DNA of 64,000 nt from Saccharospirillum sp039982735 (GCF_039982735.1 NZ_JBDWXV010000001.1:1-64000), one strand, 5' to 3'; shown: positions 8,134 through 17,529, numbered from the stretch's first letter. Program-made: numbers and translations. The notes: generated by a model from the letters alone, not told the origin.

Positions 8134-8428
8134 CACAGTGTTTGATTTCAGGAGTTGACCTGGGTATCCGAAAACAGTGTCTACACTTTCTCCAGGGCTT
8201 TCGATGTGCCAATTCGGAGGTGAAGAAACGATCAGCATCATACAGTGGGTTGAGCCTTGAACTTTTTTGATGTGGTTCCTGGGTATTAGTGATTTACTTT
8301 GGAACGTTTAGTTTTTTGTTCAATGTATATCTGAATGGGCTTTCAGGGACGAGGTAAGAGGGGCTCTTTAAAGCGCGAACCTGTAAAGGGCGCTTTGCAG
8401 GTTACCGATTCCTCGATAGAGGTGAAAG

Positions 8429-8623
8429 ATGACATATTTCAAGAAATCTCAGTCGATTGTCAGGTGCGGCAGGGAATTAAGGCATCTGAGTTTTGCGATT
8501 TTGCTCAGCATGCTTTTGGTCAGCTGCGGTAGTGAGGGAGACGAGAACAATAACAGCTCGCAGACAGATGGGGAAGCCGCTGTTTGGGGGGAAAGCAATT
8601 GGGGAGAAACCCGGTGGCAGTAG
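8429..8623 (+). CDS. Small lipoprotein ending in Trp-Gly-rich tail
   Basis: 64 residues from an ATG preceded by GAGGTGAAAG. A basic N-terminus, a hydrophobic run and a lipobox (LLVSC-GS) at about residue 33 are followed by an acidic Asn/Ser-rich linker and the tail AVWGESNWGETRWQ. It lies 36 bases before the exported protein at 8660, in the same orientation, and both may be co-transcribed. No known function. Confidence 0.6.
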   Translation: MTYFKKSQSIVRCGRELRHLSFAILLSMLLVSCGSEGDENNNSSQTDGEAAVWGESNWGETRWQ

Positions 8624-8659
8624 CCATCGTAGCGAATGTTCAGCATTCAAGGAGTTAAT

Positions 8660-9421
8660 ATGCCTATACGTATTCTACTGCTGTTTTCCTTTTTTCTAAC
8701 TACGGTCAGCTTTGCAACCGACCTGACGATTCCACATGAGTTTGTAAGCGGTGAACCTGCACTAGCGTCAGAAGTGAATGAAAACTTTTCGGCCACAGCC
8801 TCAGCAGTCAGTGATAATGATGCGCGCCTTGATTCACTGGAAGCCGCTGTTACTGCATTAACGACACGCGTCGATGAGATCGGGCCCAGCGTTGTTGGGT
8901 ACTCAAAACATTACGCGACGGATCTGATATTCCTTAGAGATGACGGTGTGTTCGTTATTCCCTATACCGGTGAGCCAGGACAACAGAGCGTACCGACCCC
9001 CGGTGATGCGGTAGTAGAGGATGTCAATTACGAGTTCACTGCCATCCCGGGCCTGGACACCGTGTCGTTCGAGGTTTCAAACGATAATTCCTTAATTATC
9101 TTCCAAGCCAATGGCCGCGCATATAATTCTGAGTTTTCTGCAAAAACAAGTGTGGAGGTCGCTCTGTATATAAATGGGCTAAAGCCTGAAACTGGAGCCA
9201 GTCAGCGATTGTCTATTATCGGAGACGACACCCTTTCAGGAGATAGTCATGATTGGAATATATTTTATACGACAGAATTAGACGCAGGTACGCACAACTT
9301 TTCGGTCATGGTGAAGGCGTTTAATCAGAATGAAGCAAACGTAGGTATTGACGGACGGTCGACTGAAGGGTTTGAAGGTAGAGTGAAAGTTGACATTATT
9401 GAACTTAAGTTACCTGACTAG
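8660..9421 (+). CDS. Exported protein with coiled-coil stalk, unknown
   Basis: 253 residues from the ATG at 8660 with AAGGAG five bases upstream. A signal peptide ends at SFA-TD and is followed by the motif LTIPHEFVSGEPALASEVNENF, recurrent just after the signal peptide in many secreted bacterial proteins. Next comes a short coiled-coil (DNDARLDSLEAAVTALTTRV, about residues 50-75) and a beta-rich globular part of about 170 residues that could be a jelly-roll or C1q/TNF-like head. The head assignment is only by pattern. The gene ends seven bases before a perfect 19-bp inverted repeat. Confidence 0.6.
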   Translation: MPIRILLLFSFFLTTVSFATDLTIPHEFVSGEPALASEVNENFSATASAVSDNDARLDSLEAAVTALTTRVDEIGPSVVGYSKHYATDLIFLRDDGVFVIPYTGEPGQQSVPTPGDAVVEDVNYEFTAIPGLDTVSFEVSNDNSLIIFQANGRAYNSEFSAKTSVEVALYINGLKPETGASQRLSIIGDDTLSGDSHDWNIFYTTELDAGTHNFSVMVKAFNQNEANVGIDGRSTEGFEGRVKVDIIELKLPD

Positions 9422-9427
9422 CGAGGG

Positions 9428-9469
9428 CAATAAGGACACTCAAGTTAGTGAACTTGAGTGTCCTTATTG
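9428..9469. repeat. Perfect 19-bp inverted repeat, family 2 palindrome
   Basis: Arms 9428-9446 and 9451-9469 are exact reverse complements around the 4-base loop AGTG. The core GGACACTCAAGTT is echoed at 1680 (CACTCAAGTTAGTG), at 11183 (AAGGACATCCAACTTAGT) and loosely at 11318-11355. It lacks a T-run on either strand, so a simple terminator is not the obvious explanation, though it would form a very stable hairpin at the end of the gene at 8660. Confidence 0.75.
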
Positions 9470-9620
9470 GGAGGGCTGCGGGCAAACAAAGGCATTTCGC
9501 CTCAGTGTTATCTCACGTTGGCTTTCGCGATAGCAGATGCGCTACCTCGCAGAGCGGTCTGGCTCTGTATCCAGGTATCTTGCTCAATGGCAGAACTAAC
9601 ATGGACATCTATACCAATGA

Positions 9621-10034
9621 TCACACCCCCGTTTCGCTCATTGCCCCCCGGAACGGCTTGCCCGATAAAACCACCAGTACCCCCATCATGATTAACGACA
9701 CGAGTACAACGGTTGACGAAAATGCCAGAACCGGCTCCAGTGTTTCTGGGGGAACCAGCCCCTGGTACATGAAGAAAAGGCCGCTGAGCATGCCCAGCGT
9801 TCCAAGGTGGTGCAGTATGAACTGCCATTGGCTGAGGCTTGTTGCGCTGCCGGGTAACCAGAGTTTGTGGATTATGGCGTAGATGACCGACAGGAGAAAG
9901 CCGACCAGCATGATGTGCGCATGAGTCACGTGTTGCACATGGATGTGGCTGGCCGCCATATACAGGCCGAGGCACATTCCGAGTGTGCCGTACACCAGTC
10001 CGCTGAGTAGAAAGGATCGGTCAAGCTGTTTCAT
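9621..10034 (-). CDS. Four-TM membrane protein with His-rich helix, heme-copper-oxidase-like
   Basis: 137 residues from the ATG at 10034 with AAGGAG six bases upstream. Four hydrophobic helices are visible (about 10-32, 41-62, 75-97, 107-128). The first loop and second helix carry ASHIHVQHVTHAHIMLVGF and a following IIHKLW, and the third starts HHLG. Clustered histidines in this arrangement recall the cytochrome oxidase subunit I / NnrS-like quinone-oxidase fold, so heme or copper binding is possible. The gene lies alone, divergent from the AraC gene at 10199, and might be its target. Confidence 0.55.
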   Translation of the reverse strand: MKQLDRSFLLSGLVYGTLGMCLGLYMAASHIHVQHVTHAHIMLVGFLLSVIYAIIHKLWLPGSATSLSQWQFILHHLGTLGMLSGLFFMYQGLVPPETLEPVLAFSSTVVLVSLIMMGVLVVLSGKPFRGAMSETGV

Positions 10035-10198
10035 GTCGTGCTCCTTGTTACGTTTTAAAGGGGTTTTCACCTGATTTTGAGGGCTCTAGGGCAGTAACAT
10101 TGCTAACCGGAGCCTTGCGCTATACTGACCTAAAGGTCATTGCAGCGCTGGTCAAAACTGGCATTGAGTTTGTGGTAAATGTGCACGGAGGCTTTACA

Positions 10199-11161
10199 GT
10201 GACGACACTGGAGTGGATAAATTCGGCGGATATTCCGTCGAAAGATCGTTTCGATTATGTTCGGGAAGAAATTTGGCTCAAGCGCAATGGTATGGATGTT
10301 GCGGTCGCGGCTCCCGAACAGATTGACTTTCAATGCCTTGCGCTGGCTTTGCCCGGCCTGCATGTGCAGCGAGTTGCCATGAGTGCCGCTGAAATCTACC
10401 GAACCCGATCTCAGGCCATTCAAAGCCACGATTCCATGGCACTGGTTTCCTGGAATGTTGGTCCGGTACTCATTGAATGCGATGACAGCCAGGCCCGGTT
10501 GCAGAAAGGCCAGGCCATGTTGCTGGCCTCTACGGTTCGCAGCCGGTCGGTTATGCCAGCCTCGGAATTCGTTTGCCTCAGCCTGGATACAGAACGGCTC
10601 TGGCGCTTGTTACCACGGCCGCCATTGCCCGGCGTCGTGGCATTGGAAACCTCTCCTCTGTTCTGCTTGCTAACACAGTACCTCGGCGGTTTGCTGAACA
10701 ACGACTCATTGATGCAATGCCTCGAGACCCTGGAGCAGGACATGGTTGCTGCGCAGGTGTTTGAGTTGGCGGCAGCCTGCCTTAGCCGGGGGACGCGAGA
10801 TTGGCATGAGCGATTCAGCGACGCCATGCACCTGGAGCACTATCAGCTCGCACGCCGGTTGATTGAGCAACGGCTGGCCGAATCGGAATTGACGGTGGCT
10901 GACATTGCTAGGCAATTGGGGGTGTCGTTGCGTTATCTGCAAGGGGTGTTTCAGGAGCGCGGAGAGACGTGTCGGGGCGTCATTCGTCGAACTCGGCTAG
11001 CGCGTGCTTGTGAACGACTGCACATGGCCGAGTGGCAGTCTGCTTCGATCACCCGCATTGCCCTGTCGGTTGGCTTTTCTGATCACTCACACTTTACCAA
11101 ATGTTTTAAGCACCAGTTTGGGCTCTCTCCGCGAGAGTTTAGGGAAAGACATAAAGAATGA
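10199..11161 (+). CDS. AraC-family transcriptional regulator
   Basis: 320 residues from a GTG at 10199 with GGAGG six bases upstream. A TTG at 10100 would add 33 residues of poor quality. The N-terminal half (TTLEWINSADIPSKDRFDYVREEIW) fits the AraC_binding_2 sensor type. The C-terminal 100 residues carry both HTH motifs, LTVADIARQLGVSLRYLQGVF and ITRIALSVGFSDHSHFTKCF. The ligand is unknown. It is divergent from the membrane gene at 9621-10034. A decayed copy of its last helix lies at 6209. Confidence 0.85.
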   Translation: MTTLEWINSADIPSKDRFDYVREEIWLKRNGMDVAVAAPEQIDFQCLALALPGLHVQRVAMSAAEIYRTRSQAIQSHDSMALVSWNVGPVLIECDDSQARLQKGQAMLLASTVRSRSVMPASEFVCLSLDTERLWRLLPRPPLPGVVALETSPLFCLLTQYLGGLLNNDSLMQCLETLEQDMVAAQVFELAAACLSRGTRDWHERFSDAMHLEHYQLARRLIEQRLAESELTVADIARQLGVSLRYLQGVFQERGETCRGVIRRTRLARACERLHMAEWQSASITRIALSVGFSDHSHFTKCFKHQFGLSPREFRERHKE

Positions 11162-11694
11162 ATAAAAAGAATGAGCAGAGATAAGGACATCCAACTTAGT
11201 AAGAATTGACAGTGCTCTTGCGGCACCCACATTTAAAGCCTATTAGCGCATCGCTTTTGATAGCTTAGATTAATGAGCGTGGGCCCAGTTATCGCTTGGC
11301 CAGGGCGTCCACCCCATCACCCAAGTAAATGAACTTTAGTGTTCAAGTGGGTTTCCTGACAGATGCCTCAGTCCAGCCATCGTCGGTGAATAGGCTGTCG
11401 CCTCCAGGGCCTAGTCTCCATGTGAGCGCCCTGGTCAAATACAGAAAGACCCATCAATGACGCTTTAAAGATACCCGGCCCCTACATCTGTAGGGTTGTC
11501 CGGTCGGTCAGCTAAATCTACTGTCTCTCTCCAACTGACGAATGAACCGAAACCTGTTTTTGCCCCCTTTTTGGGGGCTCAGCAGAACCATCTGCCGCAT
11601 CGGTGCTCTTTTTATTAATAAATGAAGGGTTTGCATCCAAACCCCATGGCTCTTTCGTCACCCAGTAGCCAATACTCATTGCAGAGAGACCAGC
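11162..11694. other. Intergenic stretch with palindromic-repeat fragments
   Basis: No gene is supported over this 533-base gap. It holds AAGGACATCCAACTTAGT (11183-11200) and, around 11318-11352, CACCCAAGT followed by TTCAAGTGGGT, both resembling degraded family 2 palindromes. GCCCCC-TTTTT-GGGGGC at 11562-11578 can form a hairpin but has no following T-run on either strand. Confidence 0.45.
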
Positions 11695-14031
11695 ATGGAA
11701 CCCATAAAACGGATTCAAATAAAGAATCTTGTCCAACTCGTGTTTATTTTAAGCGGCAGCATAGCCTTATATGCCTGCAGCTCCGGAGGCAGCAGCACCT
11801 CCGATGGCGATAACACGCCGTCAACGGGTTCATTGCCACCCCCATTATTTCAGGAGCTGGAAGATCTGACACTGATCCGGGGGCAGATCGTAGAGGCCGA
11901 GCTGTTCAACATTGGTGGTGGAAGCCTTACGAGTTGTCTGTCCGATCTGCCACAGGGCTTTACCGTCTCTGTTTCAGCCAATGGTAATACCTGTGTCATT
12001 AATGGCACCGCCATCGAAGCTACCGATTTAGAAAGTGTCCAGATAACGGCCAGGAACAGAGCCGGCGAAGACACCATCACGGTGACCTATCAGGTTGAAG
12101 AACCAACAGCCTTTGTGACCACCTGGGATACCGAGCAGGTATCGGGCCTCAGCGCCAACGATGAGATCACTCTACAGACCAACCCAGACCTCGACTACAG
12201 CTTCACCGTGGACTGGGGCGATGGTGAGACCGACGAAGGCGTCACCGGGGATATTACGCACCAGTATGTTCAACCCGGCACGTACACAGTCACCATCACC
12301 GGGGTGTATCCGGCGCCATACTTTGACTATGACTTTGATGCCTTTGAAGATAACTCCGACGCTACCAAATTGCTCAGTGTTGAGCAGTGGGGTAATCGCT
12401 TCTGGTCTTCTATGGAGAACGCCTTTGTCAACGCTGACAACCTGGCGATCAACGATCTGAGCACACCCAGCTTTTCGCAGGTGACCAGCTTTCGCATGAT
12501 GTTCCTGCTGAACGACGCCTTTGACAGTGATGTCAGTACCTGGGATACCTCGGCTGTGACCGACATGACGTATGCGTTTGCCGGTTCTGTGTTCGATCAG
12601 GACGTGAGCAACTGGAGTATTGACAAAGTCACTGACATGACCGGGCTGTTTCTAAAAGGTAGTTTGTCGATCGACAACTACGATCGGTTGTTGCTCAGCT
12701 GGTCGCAACAATCGGTTCAACCCAACGTGACTCTCGACGTGTCCTCTCGTTTTAACCCAAGTGCAGAATCCGCCAGATCCACCCTGATTGACCAACATGG
12801 CTGGGTTATTAGCGATCTGAACTCGACTGTCGAACTGATTCCAAAGGTCGACGATCAGGCCATTGAGTTTTATACCGGGCAGACCTTCGAGTCCTTTTTG
12901 AAAAATAGCGGCGGCGAAATTGATGAGTGCATAGCATCGGGGTTGCCTGAAGGCATAACCGTGTCGCTTTCTGGCAATAGTATGACCTGTAAGCTCAATG
13001 GCGTTCCGACAACGGTGGGTTTCTCACAATCCGTCGTTACGGCGACAAACAGCTTTGGTGAAGACAGCGCGATCATCGATTTTACCATCGCTCAGGAAAC
13101 GCCTTATGTCACCACATGGAAGACCGACAATCAGGGTTCAAGTGAGAATGACCAGATCACACTGAGTACATCTGATGGTACTACCTACAACTTCACCGTA
13201 GATTGGGGTGATGGTTCAATTGATGACAATGTCTCGGAGACAATCACGCACACTTACAGCACACCTGGCACCTACACCTTGTCGATAACTGGAGATTACC
13301 CGCGCCCATCCAACAGCGACAGTAAGAAGTTACTGACCGTCGAACAATGGGGCCAACGGTCTTGGGAATCCATGGACTATGCTTTCTTTAATACCGACAA
13401 TCTGGAAATACTCGCCACTGATAACCCAGACCTGTCACGCGTAGACTCCATGGAAGGGATGTTCAGAAATGCCAAAAACTTTAACAGCGATATTTCAACC
13501 TGGGATGTTTCTAGCGTGACAAGTTTTAATGAAACGTTTATGGGAGCTAACGCGTTTAACCAGCCGATTGGTCTGTGGGACGTCAGCAGTGCAACCAACA
13601 TGCGAAAAATGTTCCAAAACGCGAGTGCCTTTAACCAGGATATCGGTGATTGGGATGTTTCCAGCGTCATCAACATGAGAACCCTGTTTTTCTTGGCAGG
13701 GCAGTTTAATCAGGACATTGGTGACTGGGATGTCTCCAAAGTTCGGGATATGAATGCGGTGTTTAAAAATTCGTCATTCAACCAAGACATCAGTCAATGG
13801 AATATAAAGAGTGCGCAAATTGCCACCAATTTTTTTGAAAACAATAATGATTTCTCAACCGAAAACTATGACAAGCTGCTCATCGCCTGGAGCCAGAACC
13901 CGGATCTGGTGGAAGACCTGGAAATTGAGTTTGGCGCGGTTCAGTTTTCCGCTGACAGTAAAGTGGCCCGTGATATCCTGATAAATGACTTCAATTGGAG
14001 CATTAATGATGGGGGTGAACTGCCGAACTGA
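11695..14031 (+). CDS. Large lipoprotein with duplicated Ig/PKD plus BspA-like DUF285 modules
   Basis: 778 residues. The lipobox LYAC (Cys 28) precedes a Ser/Gly linker. The protein is then a tandem of two modules, about 50-380 and 385-775. Each has an Ig-like domain (ITARNRAGEDTITV; VTATNSFGEDSAIIDF), a PKD-like domain with FTVDWGDG and ITHxYxxPGTYT, and DUF285/BspA-type repeats such as FNQDIGDWDVSSVINM and ISTWDVSSV. DUF285 repeats occur in surface proteins of Mycoplasma and many Gram-negative bacteria. Module 2 has more DUF285 repeats than module 1. A surface-exposed binding or adhesion role is inferred. It has no operon partner. Confidence 0.8.
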   Translation: MEPIKRIQIKNLVQLVFILSGSIALYACSSGGSSTSDGDNTPSTGSLPPPLFQELEDLTLIRGQIVEAELFNIGGGSLTSCLSDLPQGFTVSVSANGNTCVINGTAIEATDLESVQITARNRAGEDTITVTYQVEEPTAFVTTWDTEQVSGLSANDEITLQTNPDLDYSFTVDWGDGETDEGVTGDITHQYVQPGTYTVTITGVYPAPYFDYDFDAFEDNSDATKLLSVEQWGNRFWSSMENAFVNADNLAINDLSTPSFSQVTSFRMMFLLNDAFDSDVSTWDTSAVTDMTYAFAGSVFDQDVSNWSIDKVTDMTGLFLKGSLSIDNYDRLLLSWSQQSVQPNVTLDVSSRFNPSAESARSTLIDQHGWVISDLNSTVELIPKVDDQAIEFYTGQTFESFLKNSGGEIDECIASGLPEGITVSLSGNSMTCKLNGVPTTVGFSQSVVTATNSFGEDSAIIDFTIAQETPYVTTWKTDNQGSSENDQITLSTSDGTTYNFTVDWGDGSIDDNVSETITHTYSTPGTYTLSITGDYPRPSNSDSKKLLTVEQWGQRSWESMDYAFFNTDNLEILATDNPDLSRVDSMEGMFRNAKNFNSDISTWDVSSVTSFNETFMGANAFNQPIGLWDVSSATNMRKMFQNASAFNQDIGDWDVSSVINMRTLFFLAGQFNQDIGDWDVSKVRDMNAVFKNSSFNQDISQWNIKSAQIATNFFENNNDFSTENYDKLLIAWSQNPDLVEDLEIEFGAVQFSADSKVARDILINDFNWSINDGGELPN

Positions 14032-14205
14032 CCGGATATTGAGTCACCATGAAAGAGACAGTTCAGTGAGCTGAGCTCTCTCAGCATACGTTTACATAAG
14101 AGCTCGTTAGAGCTCTCCCAGACGTGGCCGGTGCACATACCTTAGGCGTTGGCCTGACGCGTCAGTCTGTACATCGGCGACCTCCCTGTAGCCGGTGTGC
14201 CAAGT

Positions 14206-16005
14206 TCAGCCGATGTCGACCAGGACCTCACCAGGGGTCACCCGGTCGCCCTTGGCGACATACACCCCCTTAACGGTGCCAGCGACACTGGCGTTGATCT
14301 CGGTTTCCATTTTCATGGCTTCGGTGATCAGCACCGCCTGGCCTGCTTCGACCACATCGCCTTCGCTGATGAGCACCTCCACAATGTTGCCCGGCATTGC
14401 GGCTGTTACATGCCCGGGCTCGGAGGCTTTTTGTCGGCCGCTGCTTCGTCCATCGGCGACGTATTCGTTCAGGCTTTCGAAGACGACCTCCTCTGGCATT
14501 CCATCCAGCGATATATAGAGTTTGCGTTTACCGCTGCCAAAGTCACCCACCCCGGTCACGGCCACTTCGTACGTCTCGCCGTGAACGTCCACCTTGAATT
14601 CCGTGGGCGTAGCGCCTGAGGGTTTGTGTGCCGCCGCTGATTCTGGTGGCAGCAGCGGTTCGGGAACCAGTGTGCCTTCGGCGCGCTGCTTCAGGAAGTC
14701 GCGCCCCATGTCCGGGAACATGGCGAAGGTTAAAACATCTTCCTTGCTCTTTGCGAGGTCGCCAATGTCTCGGGTTAGCTTTTCCAGTTCCGGTTTCAGC
14801 GCATCGGCTGGACGAGCGTCCGAGACGCTTTCGTTGCCGATGGCTTTTTTCAGTACCTGGGCATTGACCTCCGCCGGAGGCTTCCCGTAACCGCCCATAA
14901 AGTAGCGCTTTACTTCATTGGTGATGGTTTTATAGCGTTCACCGGCCAAGACGTTGTAGACCGCCTGGGTGCCTACGATCTGGGACGTCGGCGTCACCAA
15001 CGGTGGGAACCCCAGGTCTTCGCGTACGCGTGGAATTTCATTGAACACGTCACGAATGCGATCGAGTGCGTTCTGTTCTTTTAACTGGTTGGCCAGGTTG
15101 GACATCATGCCGCCCGGGACCTGATTGATTTGCACCGAGATGTCTTCGCGAGTGAATTCGCTCTCAAACTGGTGGTATTTTTTACGCACCTCGCGGAAAT
15201 AATCGGCCACTTCCTGTAAGGCGACCAGATCCAGACCGGTTTCCCAAGGGGTGTCTTTCAGCGCTGCCACCTGGGTTTCCGTGGCCGGGTGGCTGGTGCC
15301 GCCTGCAAACGAAGAGATGGCAGTGTCGATTCGGTCTGCGCCGGCCTCAATGGCTTTCAGCTGGCACTGGGCTGCCAGGCCAGCGGTCGAGTGGCTGTGA
15401 ATGACCAGCGGCAGGTCGACTTCGGCTTTGATCGCCTTGACCAGGTCGTAAGTCGCGTACGGCGTGAGCAAACCGGCCATGTCTTTGATCGCAATGGAGT
15501 CAGCACCCATGTCGCGCAGTGCGCGGGCCTGTTCGGTAAACATGGCCAGTGTATGCACCGGGCTGGTGGTGTAGCAGAGCGTGCCCTGGGCGTGTTTGCC
15601 AGCTTTTTTCACCGCCTTCATGGCTACTTCCAGGTTACGCAGGTCGTTCAGCGCATCGAATATGCGAAATACGTCGATGCCGTTGTCGGCTGCCGACTGA
15701 ACAAAGGCTTCCACCACGTCGTCGGCGTAGTGCCGGTAACCCAGCAAGTTCTGGCCACGCAGCAGCATTTGCAGCCGGGTTTTTGGTAGTGCGGCTCGTA
15801 GTTGGCGTAAGCGTTCCCAGGGGTCTTCTTTCAGAAAGCGTACGCAGGCATCAAAGGTTGCACCCCCCCAGACCTCCAAAGACCAGTAGCCGATGGCGTC
15901 GAGTTTTTCGCAAATGGGCAGCATGTCTTCTGTACGCATGCGCGTGGCGATCAGCGATTGGTGGGCATCACGCAGGGTGAGGTCGGTCACTTCAGTCGGT
16001 TTCAT
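14206..16005 (-). CDS. pycB: Pyruvate carboxylase subunit B (carboxyltransferase plus biotin carrier)
   Basis: 599 residues. The N-terminal carboxyltransferase barrel opens LTLRDAHQSLIATRMRTEDM and carries the HSHSTAGLAAQC metal-ligand strand. A linker (PLLPPESAAAHKPSGATP) and a biotinyl carrier domain follow, with the biotin lysine in EAMKMETEI near residue 565. The subunit transfers carboxyl from carboxybiotin to pyruvate, giving oxaloacetate. No membrane subunits (oadB/oadG) are nearby, so a soluble anaplerotic enzyme fits better than a sodium-pump decarboxylase. AGGAG precedes the start. It lies 26 bases after pycA and is surely co-transcribed; the arrangement with the divergent LysR gene matches PycA-PycB-PycR of Pseudomonas aeruginosa. 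Confidence 0.92.
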   Translation of the reverse strand: MKPTEVTDLTLRDAHQSLIATRMRTEDMLPICEKLDAIGYWSLEVWGGATFDACVRFLKEDPWERLRQLRAALPKTRLQMLLRGQNLLGYRHYADDVVEAFVQSAADNGIDVFRIFDALNDLRNLEVAMKAVKKAGKHAQGTLCYTTSPVHTLAMFTEQARALRDMGADSIAIKDMAGLLTPYATYDLVKAIKAEVDLPLVIHSHSTAGLAAQCQLKAIEAGADRIDTAISSFAGGTSHPATETQVAALKDTPWETGLDLVALQEVADYFREVRKKYHQFESEFTREDISVQINQVPGGMMSNLANQLKEQNALDRIRDVFNEIPRVREDLGFPPLVTPTSQIVGTQAVYNVLAGERYKTITNEVKRYFMGGYGKPPAEVNAQVLKKAIGNESVSDARPADALKPELEKLTRDIGDLAKSKEDVLTFAMFPDMGRDFLKQRAEGTLVPEPLLPPESAAAHKPSGATPTEFKVDVHGETYEVAVTGVGDFGSGKRKLYISLDGMPEEVVFESLNEYVADGRSSGRQKASEPGHVTAAMPGNIVEVLISEGDVVEAGQAVLITEAMKMETEINASVAGTVKGVYVAKGDRVTPGEVLVDIG

Positions 16006-16031
16006 CTTTTTCTCCTGTTGACCGGTGGTGG

Positions 16032-17447
16032 TTACCAGCCAGCGTGGGCGGCAATGGCTGAGGCCAGAACCAGCGCTATTTCACTGGGGTGACGTTTGGT
16101 GGAATAGTCCAGAAGTTCCGGGTGCTCGGGCACGAAGCTGGTGTTGAAATCGCCTTGCTGAAAATCGGGGTGCGCGAGAATTTGCTGGTAGTAGTTGGAT
16201 GTGGTGCGTATGCCGTGCAGTCGCATGTCATCGAGCGCGCGGCGACCGCGAGCAATGACGTCATCCCAGGTCAGGGCCCACACCACCAGTTTCAGGCACA
16301 TCGAATCGAAGTAGGGTGGGATGTCGTACCCGGTAAAAATAGCCGTGTCGACCCGAACCCCCGGCCCGCCTGGTGCATAGTAATGGGTGATGCGGCCGAA
16401 GCTGGGCAGGAAGTCGTTTTTGGGGTCTTCAGCGTTGATGCGAAACTGTATGGCGTAACCGTGCAGTTGAATGTCTTGCTGGTCGTAACGCAGCGGCAGG
16501 CCAGAGGCAATTCGCAGTTGCTCCTGAACAATATCAACGCCGGTCACTTGCTCAGTGATCGTGTGCTCCACCTGAACTCGGGTGTTCATTTCCATGAAAT
16601 ACACTTCGTTTCCGGTCAGCAAAAATTCAACGGTTCCGGCATTTTCATAGCCCACGGCCTTGGCGGCCCGAACCGCCAATTCGCCGATATACTGGCGCTG
16701 TTCCGGCGTGATTTGCGGGCTGGGGGCAATTTCGATCAGTTTCTGGTTACGACGCTGAATTGAGCAGTCGCGTTCGAACAGATGAATCACATTGCCCTCG
16801 GCGTCGGCCAGAATCTGGGCTTCGATGTGGCGCGGGTTAACAATGCATTTTTCCATGAACACATCGGCTGAGCCAAAGGCTTTGGTTGCCTCGGAAATAA
16901 CACGGGGGTACTGCTTTGTCAGCTCGTCGGCGGTATCGCATCGCCGTATCCCACGGCCTCCGCCGCCAGAAGTGGCCTTGAGCATAACCGGGTAGCCAAT
17001 GGTCTCTGCCAATGCCAACGCTTCGTCCAGGTTGGCCAGGTTGCCGTCTGAACCGGGCGTGACGGGCACGCCTGCGGCTCGCATGCTGTCGCGCGCCGAC
17101 GTTTTGTCGCCCATGCGGGCGATGACAGTGGATTTGGGGCCGATGAAGACAATGCCTTTTTGCTCACACAGCTGAGCGAAGCGGGCGTTCTCTGACAGAA
17201 AGCCGTAGCCCGGGTGGATGGCATCACAGCCGGTTTCCAGGGCGAGATTGACGATGCGCAGCGGATCGAGATACCCCTCAAGTGGGTCCTCACCCAGTGA
17301 ATAGGATTCATCGGCCCGTTTGACGTGAAGGCCGTAGCGGTCCGGTTCGGTATAAATGGCCACTGAGCGGATGCTCAGTTCCGAACAGGCGCGAATGATG
17401 CGAACGGCGATTTCACCGCGATTGGCTATGAGCACCTTTTTCAACAC
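16032..17447 (-). CDS. pycA: Pyruvate carboxylase subunit A (biotin carboxylase)
   Basis: 471 residues starting at a GTG (17447) with GGAG eight bases upstream. The biotin carboxylase fold is complete: N-terminal VLIANRGEIAVRIIRAC, ATP-grasp glycine loop GGGGRGIR (161-168), and MEMNTRVQVEHTITEQVTG with the catalytic Glu and Arg. It carboxylates the biotin on PycB with bicarbonate and ATP. AccC is very similar, but pairing with the carboxyltransferase gene and the LysR gene identifies this copy as pyruvate carboxylase. Divergent from pycR with a 125-base shared control region. Confidence 0.92.
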   Translation of the reverse strand: MLKKVLIANRGEIAVRIIRACSELSIRSVAIYTEPDRYGLHVKRADESYSLGEDPLEGYLDPLRIVNLALETGCDAIHPGYGFLSENARFAQLCEQKGIVFIGPKSTVIARMGDKTSARDSMRAAGVPVTPGSDGNLANLDEALALAETIGYPVMLKATSGGGGRGIRRCDTADELTKQYPRVISEATKAFGSADVFMEKCIVNPRHIEAQILADAEGNVIHLFERDCSIQRRNQKLIEIAPSPQITPEQRQYIGELAVRAAKAVGYENAGTVEFLLTGNEVYFMEMNTRVQVEHTITEQVTGVDIVQEQLRIASGLPLRYDQQDIQLHGYAIQFRINAEDPKNDFLPSFGRITHYYAPGGPGVRVDTAIFTGYDIPPYFDSMCLKLVVWALTWDDVIARGRRALDDMRLHGIRTTSNYYQQILAHPDFQQGDFNTSFVPEHPELLDYSTKRHPSEIALVLASAIAAHAGW

Positions 17448-17529
17448 AGGTTGTTCTCCCTCTATGGGTCGATGTGATTAACCTATCCCAGCTTTTTCAT
17501 AATTTAAAATTGATATAATTTATGTTTTT

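Noticed and set aside
2258..9469. Palindromic repeats as integron attC sites
   Set aside because: The spacing of single genes is cassette-like, but the required core sites (GTTRRRY and RYYYAAC type) are not seen at the repeat ends and no integrase is in the window.
11562..11578. GCCCCC/GGGGGC hairpin as a terminator
   Set aside because: No T-run follows on either strand and no gene ends close by.
14206..16005. Oxaloacetate decarboxylase sodium pump alpha subunit
   Set aside because: Domain layout is similar, but oadB and oadG are absent and a biotin carboxylase gene with LysR regulator is adjacent, which fits pyruvate carboxylase.
16089..16763. Long open frame antisense to pycA (and similar frames antisense to pycB, ilvD and the monooxygenase gene)
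   Set aside because: These are shadows of high-GC coding sequence on the other strand, without ribosome sites or protein motifs.
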